This document shows, piece after piece, positions 46,800 through 56,511 of a stretch of 64,000 nucleotides of DNA. The DNA comes from Marinobacter sp050379415 (GTDB taxonomy: Bacteria; Pseudomonadota; Gammaproteobacteria; Pseudomonadales; Oleiphilaceae), in NCBI RefSeq assembly GCF_050379415.1, contig NZ_JBNRLS010000006.1:1-64000 (forward strand). Reading direction: 5' to 3'. The stretch's first letter is position 1. Every line of letters begins with the position of its first letter. A program made the translations under genes and the position numbers. A model generated the notes under the pieces. That model was given only the letters and a program-made list of their open reading frames with translations. It was not told the DNA's origin and ran no database searches.

Positions 46800-48994
46800 C
46801 AGTCTTTTCGGCTGCTGCGCAGGTTATCGATGATGGATTCCAGCGCCCGGTCAAAGATAAGTCCGTCATCCAGCATTCCGATCTCGCCGGCGGCCATGGC
46901 CCTGGCCAGTTCTTCCCGCTGGTATTCCGCCACTTTTGCACCACTGCGGTTTACAAAAATGTATTTGCCAGTGGCCTTGATGAATGCCGCCAGCTTGCAG
47001 CGGGTCCTGTTGTCGTGGCGGTTCAGTTCTATCCAGGAACCGACCCGAAGACTATCTGCCCGGGCAAGCCATTCTGCTTCGACATCCGGTTCGCCAACAG
47101 AGACATCATCCTGGCCGGACAGACCGGTGTCTGGCAGTGCCTCCTCCGGTAAAGTCTCCTGGTGGTCGACCGGCGCTTCCGGCTGGGGCACGGCGGTTAC
47201 CAGCCGCTGGAAAACGTCAACATGGGCCAGTTCCAGATCCCGGATCGCCGAATCTGTGGCAAAGGGATCCCAGGAAATCTCCTGCATGGCCTTGCGAAAC
47301 TCATCCACGATTGCGGGAATGGCTCTCAGAAGATCACTTCTCGTGGTTTCGGTGATCGGTCTCGGGTCAACACTCCAGACCAGACGTTCGGTAAACTCCC
47401 GGGCATTTTTCCAGGCAGTACTTTCTTCCCCCTGGCGCAGGAAAACCCACTGCAGGTAACGGGTCCAGGGTTGCTCGAGCAACGCCATCACCGGCTCCGG
47501 GATGTCCCGGTTATTGCTCACCCGGGACACCATTGCCTCGACCATCTCGTTGGCCCGCTCCTGCCGTGCCCGGCCCTCCTCGGCGTCTCTCAGACGCTGC
47601 TCCACCAGCTCCCGGCGGCGGCGATCCAGATCCATGAAGTGACTGAAGTCCTTGAGCAGCTCCTCGAACAGAGACACATTGGTGGTGAACTCGTTCAGAA
47701 TCCTGTCGACAATATATTCAATCTTCTCCCTCAAGGGGTCCCGCTGGCCCGGTCTCTTCTCTGTCCAGCCAATGGCCGACAACGCCATGTCATTAAGCAG
47801 CTTGCGTACCGGATGGCCACCCCGGTTGAAAAAATTCGGATCACTGAGGGCGACCTTGAGAACGGGGATCTGCAATCGGGAAATCAGGGCTTTCATCACC
47901 GCATGGAGCTGACGGTCCTCGAGAATGAAGTCAAACAGCATGGAGACGAGGTTGATCACATCGTCGTCCATCTGGCCGACCTGCATCGGTTTTCCTTCAT
48001 CGGTCTTCAGCACCAGCAGGATCTGATCTCTGAGCGGAACCACTTGCTCCGCTTCCCAGCTCACCGCCTGGACCTGAACCTGGCTGAGCTTTGACACCAA
48101 CCCTTCGGTGTCCAGAAACGCAACCCCGGACTGGCCCGTACCGTCACCGGAAGAGTCACTGCCCTGACGCAATAATGCACTCAACTCCGAGAAGGTCGCG
48201 CCGCCCGCATTTTCACCCGTGGCCGCATCCGCGGCTGCCGGTTGCGCCTGACCGGGCTTGTCACCGGAGGACTTCGCAGCCGTGCCGGACTTGGACCCCG
48301 GCACCGGCGGACGCTTCATATCAGGAAGCACGCCTTCGTCAATCAGCGTTTTGTTGGCCTGTTGATAGAAATTGGCAAGGATATCCGCCAGCAGTCTGTC
48401 AAACAGCTTGAGCACCACCAACTTCGCCCGGATATCGATATCCAGGTCAGCACAGGCCTCACTGACACCGCCACAAATCACTTCGGGGCTCAGGGGCATC
48501 TGACTGTCGGAGAGCTCACTTGCAGGAACCAGGTGATTGACTCTCACCGTGAGCAGCCGGATGGCATCGGCGTAGCGATTGCGCAGTTTGTTGATCAGGT
48601 TCTCGATGGCAACCTGTTGTTCAAGCTCACCGTGGTCCATCAGGCTGAGGTTGTCCTGATCGACTTCCTCCAGGTCGCCACGGGCAACGTGGGGGCGGAA
48701 CCTGCCTATCTCGTTAAAGGCCCGGGAGACATACTGCAGGATCGAGACGGAGATGGATTTGCGACGCAGGCGGAGCTCCCGCATGGCGTCAAAATAGGCA
48801 AGCTGGCCGTGTTCGTTGCCGGCCCGGTCGGCCAGCTCGAAGAGGGCATCGTCAGAGCGGTCAAAAAATTCGTTGAGAACCGATTTCAGTTCCCGGCCCG
48901 ACGCATCCCGTAAACGGATCAGCGCAGGTGGTAACGAGAACTGGCCCGCCTGCTTCCTGTCCTGAAAGCTGACTACCTTGTTATCCTGCGCCAT
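46799..48994 (-). CDS. DUF1631 family protein
   Basis: Product of 731 aa. A mostly helical protein with a low-complexity linker (about 225-285, Ser/Gly/Ala-rich), a conserved central part (HPVRKLLNDMALSAIGW, about 395-412) and a C-terminal beta domain (SLRVGSWIELNRHDNRTRCKLAAFI) that looks PilZ- or SH3-like. The function is unknown. It lies upstream of ampD-ampE in one transcription unit and is divergent from nadC. Confidence 0.85.
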   Translation of the reverse strand: MAQDNKVVSFQDRKQAGQFSLPPALIRLRDASGRELKSVLNEFFDRSDDALFELADRAGNEHGQLAYFDAMRELRLRRKSISVSILQYVSRAFNEIGRFRPHVARGDLEEVDQDNLSLMDHGELEQQVAIENLINKLRNRYADAIRLLTVRVNHLVPASELSDSQMPLSPEVICGGVSEACADLDIDIRAKLVVLKLFDRLLADILANFYQQANKTLIDEGVLPDMKRPPVPGSKSGTAAKSSGDKPGQAQPAAADAATGENAGGATFSELSALLRQGSDSSGDGTGQSGVAFLDTEGLVSKLSQVQVQAVSWEAEQVVPLRDQILLVLKTDEGKPMQVGQMDDDVINLVSMLFDFILEDRQLHAVMKALISRLQIPVLKVALSDPNFFNRGGHPVRKLLNDMALSAIGWTEKRPGQRDPLREKIEYIVDRILNEFTTNVSLFEELLKDFSHFMDLDRRRRELVEQRLRDAEEGRARQERANEMVEAMVSRVSNNRDIPEPVMALLEQPWTRYLQWVFLRQGEESTAWKNAREFTERLVWSVDPRPITETTRSDLLRAIPAIVDEFRKAMQEISWDPFATDSAIRDLELAHVDVFQRLVTAVPQPEAPVDHQETLPEEALPDTGLSGQDDVSVGEPDVEAEWLARADSLRVGSWIELNRHDNRTRCKLAAFIKATGKYIFVNRSGAKVAEYQREELARAMAAGEIGMLDDGLIFDRALESIIDNLRSSRKD

Positions 48995-49214
48995 TGCCTA
49001 ACTCCGGGGTCATGGATTGTCGAGTGTCCGTGTGTATAAGTTACTATAATAGAAGCTCTTAGCGTCAGATTCTGTCAGATTTTGTCACCAATTGTGTCAC
49101 AGAGGAGCCATCCGCGGAGCAAACGTGACCCCGCTCACATTTGGTGATTGCCAGACATGGCTTTAGAATCGTGCGCCAGTTTTCTTTTCCCATGACCAGA
49201 CCGGACCCGACACC

Positions 49215-50054
49215 ATGCTCCCTGCCGAACTCCTGCGCCAGTCCAGAATCGAATCCGTTGCCCAAAGCCTGCGGGAAGACATCGGTGATGGTGACATCAC
49301 GGCCAGGCTGATTCCAGCCGACAAACTCGCTACCGGCCGGGTGATTACCCGTGAAGCCGCCACCCTCGCCGGCCGGGAATGGGTCGATGAGGTGTTCCGC
49401 CAGGTGGATCCTCAGGTGACCTTGTTGTGGCAGGCCAATGACGGTGACCGGGTCAGTCCGGATCAGGTCCTGTTCACCATGGAAGGCGCCGCCCGCAGCC
49501 TGCTCACCGCAGAGCGCACGGCCCTGAACTGGCTTCAGACCCTGTCCGGAGTGGCGACCACATGCGCGACCTATGCCGAGAAAGTCGCCCATACCGGGGT
49601 GAAACTCCTGGATACCCGCAAAACCTTGCCGGGCCTCCGGCTTGCGGAGAAATACGCGGTCACCTGTGGCGGCTGCCACAACCACCGCATCGGGCTTTGG
49701 GATGCGTTCCTGATCAAGGAAAACCACATTGCCGCCTGCGGCTCGATTGCCAAAACCATCGAGGAGGCTCGCCGCATTGCCCCCGGCCGACCGGTCGAGG
49801 TTGAAACGGAGAACCTGGACGAACTCGACCAGGCCCTGGCGGCAGGTGCTGACATCATCATGCTCGATGAGTTTTCGCTGGATGACATGCGCACTGCCGT
49901 AAAGGTCGCTGCCGGCAGGGCCAGGCTCGAGGCCTCCGGAGGCATCAATGACCGGACCCTCGTGCCCATTGCCGAGACCGGCGTGGATTATATTTCCATC
50001 GGTGCGCTGACGAAGGATCTGAAGGCCGTGGATCTGTCCATGCGACTGGACTGA
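49215..50054 (+). CDS. nadC: nicotinate-nucleotide pyrophosphorylase (QPRTase)
   Basis: Product of 279 aa. It converts quinolinate and PRPP to nicotinate mononucleotide in NAD synthesis. Signatures: DTRKTLPGLRLAEKYAVTCGGCHNHRIGLWDAFLIKENH (about 135-173, active-site Arg, Lys, His) and EVETENLDELDQALAAGADIIMLDEFSL. The C-terminal GGINDRTLVPIAETGVDYISIGALTK closes the PRPP site. Confidence 0.96.
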   Translation: MLPAELLRQSRIESVAQSLREDIGDGDITARLIPADKLATGRVITREAATLAGREWVDEVFRQVDPQVTLLWQANDGDRVSPDQVLFTMEGAARSLLTAERTALNWLQTLSGVATTCATYAEKVAHTGVKLLDTRKTLPGLRLAEKYAVTCGGCHNHRIGLWDAFLIKENHIAACGSIAKTIEEARRIAPGRPVEVETENLDELDQALAAGADIIMLDEFSLDDMRTAVKVAAGRARLEASGGINDRTLVPIAETGVDYISIGALTKDLKAVDLSMRLD

Positions 50055-50060
50055 CCCGAC

Positions 50061-50396
50061 TCACTTACCGGACAACAGCTTGTCCATTTTCTCCAGTTCC
50101 CTGACCAGCCCATGGCCGGATTCCGGCCGGCCACGGAAGTGTTCTTCTGCCATGGGTGCAATACCCGACACCGCTGGTAAAGGGTGATCATTCTCGATCA
50201 GGATTTTCATCCGTTCCACGAACACAAACTGGAGCCATTGGGTGAACTCCATGGTGTCCAGGCAAAAAGGCTTCTCGCTCTGGAATGCGTCCTCGGGCGG
50301 CGGCTCGCTCTCCCATACCTCCAGCTGCCGAAGTTCGATCTCGATCTGCAGCAGACTGTCCGCTACCCGGGCAACTTTTTTCTGTTCGTCAGTCAT
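50061..50396 (-). CDS. YqcC family protein (DUF446)
   Basis: Product of 111 aa, wholly helical. The family pattern VADSLLQIEIELRQLEVWESEPPPEDAFQSEKPFCLDTMEFTQWLQFVFVERM is easy to recognise. Function unknown. It lies 8 nt from the ParA gene on the same strand and convergent with nadC by 6 nt. Confidence 0.9.
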   Translation of the reverse strand: MTDEQKKVARVADSLLQIEIELRQLEVWESEPPPEDAFQSEKPFCLDTMEFTQWLQFVFVERMKILIENDHPLPAVSGIAPMAEEHFRGRPESGHGLVRELEKMDKLLSGK

Positions 50397-50404
50397 GCAA
50401 ATAC

Positions 50405-51202
50405 CTAGTCGTTCAGCGGCTCCAATTCCACCGCCTCACCATGCAGGACCCGGAACAAGTCTTCATACTGGCGAGTCAGCGGGTGCTTCGGGGCCATGTG
50501 AATGAGTGGCTGCCGGCTCTGATGGGATTCCTTCATCTTGACCGAGCTGGACAACCGGACCGGCAATACCGGCAGGCCTTCCTCTGTGAGCTCCAGTACC
50601 AGCTTCCGCGGCAGGCTGGCCCGGGGCTGGAACTGGTTGGCAATGATGCCTTCCACCACCAGGTCCTGATTATGATCTTCCTGCAACTCCCGGATTTCGT
50701 TGAGGATGTTGTACAGCGCCTGGCGGGAGAAGTCGTCGCAGTCGAACGGAATCAGGCAGCGCTGTGCTGCAATCAGCGCGGAGCGGGTATAGAAATTCAG
50801 CGCCGGAGCCGTATCGACGTAAATCGCATCGAAACTCTCCCCCAGTTTCTTCAGGGCTTCCCGGAGTTTGTAGATCTTGTGCTTGGCTTCGAGTTTGCGC
50901 TCCAGGAAATCCAGTTCGGGACTCGACGGCATTACAAACAGGTTGTCGAACGGCGTCGCGTGTACGAATTCGTCCGGGCGACGGTTGAACACGGTAAACG
51001 CAACCGTTTGCTCCAGCAGGTCTGCCACCGTGTCACGAAGCTCCGCGGCCGGCCTGCCCAACAGGTAGTGGGTCGAATTGCCCTGGGGATCCAGATCGAC
51101 CACCAGGGTGCGCTTGCCCCGGGCAGCGCTGATAGCCGCCAGATTGCAGGTGATGCTGGACTTGCCCACTCCGCCTTTCTGATTGAATACAACCCGTCTC
51201 AT
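50405..51202 (-). CDS. ParA family ATPase
   Basis: Product of 265 aa. It has the deviant Walker A KGGVGKSS (about 9-16), VVDLDPQGNSTHYLLG, and DAIYVDTAP as Walker B. No parB lies beside it, so it is an orphan, perhaps positioning a cellular cargo rather than segregating DNA. Members of this orphan group are common next to yqcC-type genes in pseudomonads. Its own role is not known. Confidence 0.85.
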   Translation of the reverse strand: MRRVVFNQKGGVGKSSITCNLAAISAARGKRTLVVDLDPQGNSTHYLLGRPAAELRDTVADLLEQTVAFTVFNRRPDEFVHATPFDNLFVMPSSPELDFLERKLEAKHKIYKLREALKKLGESFDAIYVDTAPALNFYTRSALIAAQRCLIPFDCDDFSRQALYNILNEIRELQEDHNQDLVVEGIIANQFQPRASLPRKLVLELTEEGLPVLPVRLSSSVKMKESHQSRQPLIHMAPKHPLTRQYEDLFRVLHGEAVELEPLND

Positions 51203-51257
51203 GTCGTCCCTCCGTTAACCCGTGATCGATTTGCCATCCTTTGTACCACTGCCACCT

Positions 51258-51956
51258 TCACCATCCCATGACCGTTTTGACGAAAGGAATGGTCAGCCGC
51301 CTCTGGGCCTGTAATGAGTTCTCGTCCAGGACATCAAGCATGGCGAGCAGGTCGCCCAGGCGGCGTGGCGCCCGACGCATGATGAAGCTGGCGACATCGT
51401 CGCTCATGACCAGGCCACGCTGCTCGGCCCTGGCCTGAAGAATGGTCTGACGGTCTTCGTCCCGGTAGATACCGAGCTGCAGGGTCAGTCCGTGAGTGAG
51501 CCGTGAAACCAGATCCGGCAGTTGGAAGCCAAGGGAAGTCGGCACTTCAGAGATGCTGACCATCAACAGGCCGCCGCGATCGTGAATACGGTTGTAAAGG
51601 TGGAAAACAGCTTCCTCCCAGGTGGCATCACCGGCGATCCGGTCCAGATCATCGAGGCAGACAAGATCCTGGGTATCCAGGCCGGCCAGCGCCTCGGGGC
51701 CGAACGGCTCAAGCTCTGCGATACTGATACACACGGCTGACCAGCCGCGCGCCTCGGCATGGTGACAGGCCGCCTGGAGCAAGTGACTTTTCCCGGTATC
51801 CGAATCGCCACAAATGACCACTACCGGAACCCCGGCCGGCTGATCGCAGATTGCTTTCAGGCGCCGTGCGGCTTCAATGTTGCGATCACCATGGAAATTA
51901 TCGAACCGGGCGTCGTCCCGTAACTTGACCCCGAGAACCAGTTGGGAAGCGCTCAT
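51258..51956 (-). CDS. hda: DnaA regulatory inactivator Hda
   Basis: Product of 232 aa, homologous to the DnaA AAA+ domain. With the loaded beta clamp it stimulates ATP hydrolysis on DnaA to stop re-initiation. The N-terminal clamp-binding segment reads SQLVLGVKL; Walker A is GDSDTGKSHLL (about 49-59) and Walker B LVCLDDLDRI. I chose the ATG at 51956, overlapping the stop of the upstream gene by 4 nt; the longer frame overlaps it widely. Confidence 0.92.
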   Translation of the reverse strand: MSASQLVLGVKLRDDARFDNFHGDRNIEAARRLKAICDQPAGVPVVVICGDSDTGKSHLLQAACHHAEARGWSAVCISIAELEPFGPEALAGLDTQDLVCLDDLDRIAGDATWEEAVFHLYNRIHDRGGLLMVSISEVPTSLGFQLPDLVSRLTHGLTLQLGIYRDEDRQTILQARAEQRGLVMSDDVASFIMRRAPRRLGDLLAMLDVLDENSLQAQRRLTIPFVKTVMGW

Positions 51957-52513
51957 GACTGCTTGGCCCTCCAGGCCCGTACACCCCAGACCAGCACGTA
52001 ATGCCCGCCGCTGATCACGGCCGAAACCGCCACCAGCAGGATACCCGCATCCAGGACCCATGGCTGCATGGGCAAATCTGCAAGCAGGATGATGATGGCC
52101 AGCACGACCAGGATCTGGATCAGCGTATTGATCTTACCGAGCACGCTCGGCTCCATTTCATACCGCCCGATGCTGTAATGATAGGCTAGCGCCCCGATGA
52201 CAATCAGAAGGTCACGCCCCAGCACAACCAGAAACAGCCAGACCGGCAACACCGAAGTCAGCGTCAGCATCAGATACGCCGTGATCAGCAGGGCCTTGTC
52301 TGCCAGCGGATCCGCGATTGCGCCAACCCGGGAACGCCAGTTGTAATGCCGTGCCAGGAAGCCGTCAAAACCATCAGAAACCGCCGCCACGAAAAAGATC
52401 AGCAGGGCCAGCCGATAGTTCTCCATCCACAGGGCGCCGGCAAAGGGAGCTATCAGCACAATGCGCAGGAACGTCAGCGCATTGGGTATCCATCGCCAGC
52501 GTTGCGATTTCAC
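51953..52513 (-). CDS. CDP-alcohol phosphatidyltransferase family protein
   Basis: Product of 186 aa, membrane phospholipid-type enzyme with about five helices. The catalytic motif DG-x2-AR-x8-G-x3-D-x3-D is complete in SDGFDGFLAR and GAIADPLADK (about 45-72). Substrate unknown; phosphatidylglycerophosphate synthase-like. It lies between DUF2066 and hda in an order conserved in relatives. Confidence 0.9.
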   Translation of the reverse strand: MKSQRWRWIPNALTFLRIVLIAPFAGALWMENYRLALLIFFVAAVSDGFDGFLARHYNWRSRVGAIADPLADKALLITAYLMLTLTSVLPVWLFLVVLGRDLLIVIGALAYHYSIGRYEMEPSVLGKINTLIQILVVLAIIILLADLPMQPWVLDAGILLVAVSAVISGGHYVLVWGVRAWRAKQS

Positions 52514-52534
52514 AAGGCTCCCTCCGGTAATGCC

Positions 52535-53848
52535 TTACTCTTCTCCGGCATTTCCAATGGCTGGTGACGGTTGCCAGCGGTAGTACAGCAACTGGTAAAG
52601 CGATTCGAAGGCCTGTTCCGTACCCTCGGAATCCAGTGGCAGTTCTCCGGACTCAGGCCCGGCGTTTGCCGCCTTTTCGGTGGCTGCATTGTCCATGGCC
52701 CCGGCACCACTCTCAACCCCGGCTTCCGGCACGGCTTCAGCTTCTGAAGCGGGACTCGCCTCCGGCTCTGGCTCCGTGCTCTCCGGCTCCGGATCGGGCA
52801 CATAGGAACCGGCGTCCAGGGGGATAAAGCGGGGATCCAGCGCAACATACTCCTTGAGCTGGTCCAGTTCGCCGTTGAAGGTGACTCGCAGGGTCAGCTG
52901 ATCACCTTTGACCCGCGAGGCGCCCACTGCCTGAACCGGCGTGAACCCTTCAAGAATCCGGGTTGCCTTGCCGTAATCCTCCACCGACTGGATACCCTGT
53001 ATAACGATATCAACCTGGGGGAGATCGCCCACTTCGCCTGCGGCTACCGCATAACGACCGGCATACCGATCTGCCCAGCGGTCAATCACCGCCCGGGCAA
53101 GGGCCTGGGGATTTGCGGCGGTGGCCACTTCCTCACCACCGTCCATGGACATGCCGTCAAAGACCCAACCGGCACGCCACTGGCCGCCACTCTGACTGAC
53201 CCGGACCAACGCCATCACATCATGACTGGTGTCCGGCGCGGAGGAGCGAACGCGGCCGACAAACTGACCCCAGATCTCGGACAGCAACTCCCGGTCACCC
53301 CGGAAGGTTTCGGGGGGAAGTGCCAGCGGAAGCCCCCGCTCGCTCGCCGCCTGTGCAAAAGCTGACTGCCATTGGTCCGCCTCGCCACCTTCTGTGATCA
53401 GGCGACGGGATCCCCTTTCCTCGACCGCGACCCAGGCCAGGGTCAGGGGCCGGTTAGCGCCCCAGACCGGGGCATCGATGGAAGCCAGGGCCCGGTTGAC
53501 ACCAACCGCCCCGAACGACATCTGCAACCGGCTGCCACCATCCTCTCCCCGGAGGAACTGGTAGGAAAGCAGCAGGGATTCTGCTTCGGCAAGTACTGAC
53601 TGAGCGCCATCCCGGGCCAGCACGTCCCGGCTTCCGGAGACACGCACCAGCACGCGGCGCAATCCCTCTGCATAACCCTGCTGCAGCTGCGCTGCGGAGG
53701 AGCCGTCCACCGGCACCTCGACGGAATAGAGCCCGGAGACTGTTACTGCCTGAGCCGGCGCACCCAGAAAGGCAAAGCCCAATAACAAAACGGCCGCCCG
53801 CACGGCAGCCCTGGATACCCGCGCCAAGTATTGTCCTTTTACTGACAT
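52535..53848 (-). CDS. DUF2066 family exported protein
   Basis: Product of 437 aa. A signal peptide (about 1-34, ending GAPAQA) and mature start VTVSGLYSVEVPVDGSS are typical of DUF2066. The C-terminal 80 residues are Pro/Glu/Ala-rich and low complexity (about 345-410). Function unknown; probably periplasmic. It is divergent from purM. Confidence 0.88.
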   Translation of the reverse strand: MSVKGQYLARVSRAAVRAAVLLLGFAFLGAPAQAVTVSGLYSVEVPVDGSSAAQLQQGYAEGLRRVLVRVSGSRDVLARDGAQSVLAEAESLLLSYQFLRGEDGGSRLQMSFGAVGVNRALASIDAPVWGANRPLTLAWVAVEERGSRRLITEGGEADQWQSAFAQAASERGLPLALPPETFRGDRELLSEIWGQFVGRVRSSAPDTSHDVMALVRVSQSGGQWRAGWVFDGMSMDGGEEVATAANPQALARAVIDRWADRYAGRYAVAAGEVGDLPQVDIVIQGIQSVEDYGKATRILEGFTPVQAVGASRVKGDQLTLRVTFNGELDQLKEYVALDPRFIPLDAGSYVPDPEPESTEPEPEASPASEAEAVPEAGVESGAGAMDNAATEKAANAGPESGELPLDSEGTEQAFESLYQLLYYRWQPSPAIGNAGEE

Positions 53849-53961
53849 GAATCACCCTGGTGTTCGCATGGATGGCGCATAGGATACACCATGGCCTATA
53901 CAGTGAGTAGCTGTTAAAATCCGCGGCCTGTCCCACTTTTGCCAACGGCCCTATAAACACC

Positions 53962-55026
53962 ATGAGCGAACAGAAGCCCTCCCTGACTTACCGCGACGCC
54001 GGCGTTGACATCGACGCGGGCAACGACCTCGTCAACCGGATCAAGGACACCGCCGCCCGCACCCGCAGGCCGGAAGTGCTTGGCGGCCTCGGCGGCTTCG
54101 GCGCCATGGTAGCCATCCCCCCGGGCTACAACGAACCGGTGCTGGTTTCCGGCACTGACGGTGTTGGCACCAAGCTACGGCTGGCCATGCAGCTCGAAAA
54201 GCACGACAGCATCGGTATCGACCTGGTTGCCATGTGCGTCAACGATCTGGTCGTCGGTGGCGCCGAGCCGCTGTTCTTCCTGGATTATTACGCCACCGGC
54301 AAACTGAACGTTGATGTGGCCTCCCAGGTGGTATCCGGCATCGGCGAAGGTTGCGAACAGGCCGGTTGCGCCCTGGTGGGAGGCGAGACCGCCGAGATGC
54401 CGGGCATGTACGAAGGCGAAGATTACGATTTGGCAGGGTTCTGTGTCGGCGTGGCAGAGCGCAGCGAAATCATTGACGGCAGCCGTGTACAGGCCGGCGA
54501 CGTGCTACTGGCCCTGGGCTCCTCCGGCCCCCACTCCAACGGTTACTCCCTGATCCGCAAGATCCTGGAAGTGAGCAGGGCCGACCTTGATCAGCCTATC
54601 GGTGACACCACCCTGGCCAACGCTCTGATGGCCCCGACGCGGATCTACGTCAAGAACCTGCTGCAACTGATCCGTGAAGTGGATGTCCGCGCCCTCTCCC
54701 ACATTACCGGTGGCGGCCTGCCAGAGAACATTCCCAGGGTACTGCCAAACGGCAGCATCGCTGCCATTGATACCGAGAGCTGGGAGCTGCCTCCGGTATT
54801 CCAGTGGCTGAAAGATGCTGGTGGCGTTGCCATCGAGGAAATGTATCGCACCTTCAATTGCGGCATCGGCATGATTGTCTGCGTTCCGGCCAACCAGAAA
54901 GACCTGGCGCTGGATACTCTCAATGCCATGGGTGAGAAGGCCTGGCAGGTCGGCGTAATCGAAAACGGTGATGATGCGGAAGCCGATGCGGTGGTTCGTT
55001 ACGCACCGGGACTGCTGTCAGCATGA
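53962..55026 (+). CDS. purM: phosphoribosylformylglycinamidine cyclo-ligase (AIR synthetase)
   Basis: Product of 354 aa. It closes the imidazole ring in purine synthesis. Motifs: SGTDGVGTKLRLAMQLEKHDSIGIDLVAMCVNDLVVGGAEPLFFLDYYATGKL (about 60-115) and the C-terminal ITGGGLPENIPRVLP. It overlaps purN by 4 nt. Confidence 0.97.
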   Translation: MSEQKPSLTYRDAGVDIDAGNDLVNRIKDTAARTRRPEVLGGLGGFGAMVAIPPGYNEPVLVSGTDGVGTKLRLAMQLEKHDSIGIDLVAMCVNDLVVGGAEPLFFLDYYATGKLNVDVASQVVSGIGEGCEQAGCALVGGETAEMPGMYEGEDYDLAGFCVGVAERSEIIDGSRVQAGDVLLALGSSGPHSNGYSLIRKILEVSRADLDQPIGDTTLANALMAPTRIYVKNLLQLIREVDVRALSHITGGGLPENIPRVLPNGSIAAIDTESWELPPVFQWLKDAGGVAIEEMYRTFNCGIGMIVCVPANQKDLALDTLNAMGEKAWQVGVIENGDDAEADAVVRYAPGLLSA

Positions 55027-55685
55027 AGGCAGAACAAGCTCCACTGCCCAAGATCCTCGTCCTTGTTTCCGGCAGCGGCACCAACCTGCAGGCGCTGATT
55101 GATGCCAGCCGGGAACGCGACTTTCCCGGCCAGATCACCGCCGTTGGCTCCAACCGCCCCGGGGTCTTTGCCCTGGAGCGGGCGGCCCAGGCCAACATCG
55201 AAACCTTTGTGGTCGATCACAAGGGATTCGAAAGCCGGGAGGATTTTGATGCCGCTCTGATGGCCGAGATTCGCCGCCACAACCCCGACCTCATTGTTCT
55301 GGCAGGCTTCATGCGGATCCTGACCACGGACTTTGTGCGGGCCTTCCGGGGCAAGATGCTCAACATCCATCCATCCCTGTTGCCCAAATACACCGGCCTC
55401 AACACCCATCAGCGTGCCATTGAAGCGGGCGACACCCTGCACGGGGTTTCGGTTCATTTCGTGACGGAAGAGCTGGATGGCGGCCCGGTGATTGCCCAGG
55501 CGGAAGTTCAGGTGGCTCCGAACGACACCCCGGAATCCCTGGCAGAGAAAGTACAGGAGAAGGAACACATACTGTATCCGATCGTGGTTCGCTGGTTCTG
55601 CGAGGGTCGCATCCAGCTGGGCAGCGACTACATCCTGTTCGACGGCGAAATCCTGAAAGCCCCGATGCGGCTGCCCGACAACTGA
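55023..55685 (+). CDS. purN: phosphoribosylglycinamide formyltransferase
   Basis: Product of 220 aa. It uses formyl-THF to formylate GAR. GSGTNLQALID binds the ribotide; catalytic Asn, His and Asp lie in NIHPSLLPKYTGLNTHQRAIEAGD and HFVTEELDGGPVIAQ. Translationally coupled to purM (ATGA). Confidence 0.96.
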   Translation: MKAEQAPLPKILVLVSGSGTNLQALIDASRERDFPGQITAVGSNRPGVFALERAAQANIETFVVDHKGFESREDFDAALMAEIRRHNPDLIVLAGFMRILTTDFVRAFRGKMLNIHPSLLPKYTGLNTHQRAIEAGDTLHGVSVHFVTEELDGGPVIAQAEVQVAPNDTPESLAEKVQEKEHILYPIVVRWFCEGRIQLGSDYILFDGEILKAPMRLPDN

Positions 55686-55758
55686 ACAGATTGTCATCCT
55701 CACGCCGTCCGGGAGCAGCTACACTGTCGCTGACTTTGACAGTTTGAAGGTTTGGCTC

Positions 55759-56511
55759 ATGCGCATGTCAGGATTATCCAGAAGACACGGCAGAACCCCT
55801 GCATTCCAGCGGCTGGCCATGCTGGCCCTCCTGCTCTTACCCATCGTCTCTACGGCACAGGAAGCCACTCAGGAGTTGATTTCCTCCCGCGTGAGCTATA
55901 CCGCTACGATGGACAAAGGTCTCGAGATAAACGGCACCGCCGTGCGCAGCCTCACCTCACAGAACAACGATATCTGGCTATACCGCACCGATGTCGACTC
56001 TTTCATCGCCGATATTGACGAATCCCTGATCCTGAAATGGGAAAACGGCCGGGTGATCCCCCTGCGTTACCGTTACCGCCTCTCCGGCGTTTTTATCAGG
56101 GACCGGGAGCAGTCCATCGACTTTGACTGGGACAAGGGAATCGCAACCGGCAGCTATCGGGATAACAGCTTTGAAATACCTTTGAAGGAAGGCGCCCTGG
56201 ACCCGCTCGGCTTCCAACTTCAGCTGCGCCAGGACATCAAGGCCGGCAAGCGGGAAATGAGCTACCAGGTGATCGACGGCGGCGACTATGACGAGGAGAA
56301 GTTTGCCGTCATCGACGAAGAGCGGGTATCCACCAATGGCGACACCATCACCCTGCTCAAGGCAGAGAAGGTGCGGGGCGAGAATGCCCGGCGCCAGACC
56401 CTGATGTGGTTCGATCCACAACAGGATTTTCTGCTGTCACGTCTGCTGCAGATTGAACCCGACGGCAGCCGTTATGAATTGCGCCTGAAGGATGCAGAAC
56501 TGGGGCACTAA
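55759..56511 (+). CDS. DUF3108 domain exported protein
   Basis: Product of 250 aa with signal peptide (about 1-35, ending VSTAQ) and a beta-rich mature part starting SRVSYTATMDKGLEING. DUF3108 layout: QSIDFDWDKGIATG and the C-terminal LLKAEKVRGENARRQTLMWFDPQQDFLLSRLLQ. I chose the ATG at 55759 with GAAGG 8 nt upstream. Its stop overlaps that of avtA by 3 nt (convergent). Function unknown. Confidence 0.85.
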   Translation: MRMSGLSRRHGRTPAFQRLAMLALLLLPIVSTAQEATQELISSRVSYTATMDKGLEINGTAVRSLTSQNNDIWLYRTDVDSFIADIDESLILKWENGRVIPLRYRYRLSGVFIRDREQSIDFDWDKGIATGSYRDNSFEIPLKEGALDPLGFQLQLRQDIKAGKREMSYQVIDGGDYDEEKFAVIDEERVSTNGDTITLLKAEKVRGENARRQTLMWFDPQQDFLLSRLLQIEPDGSRYELRLKDAELGH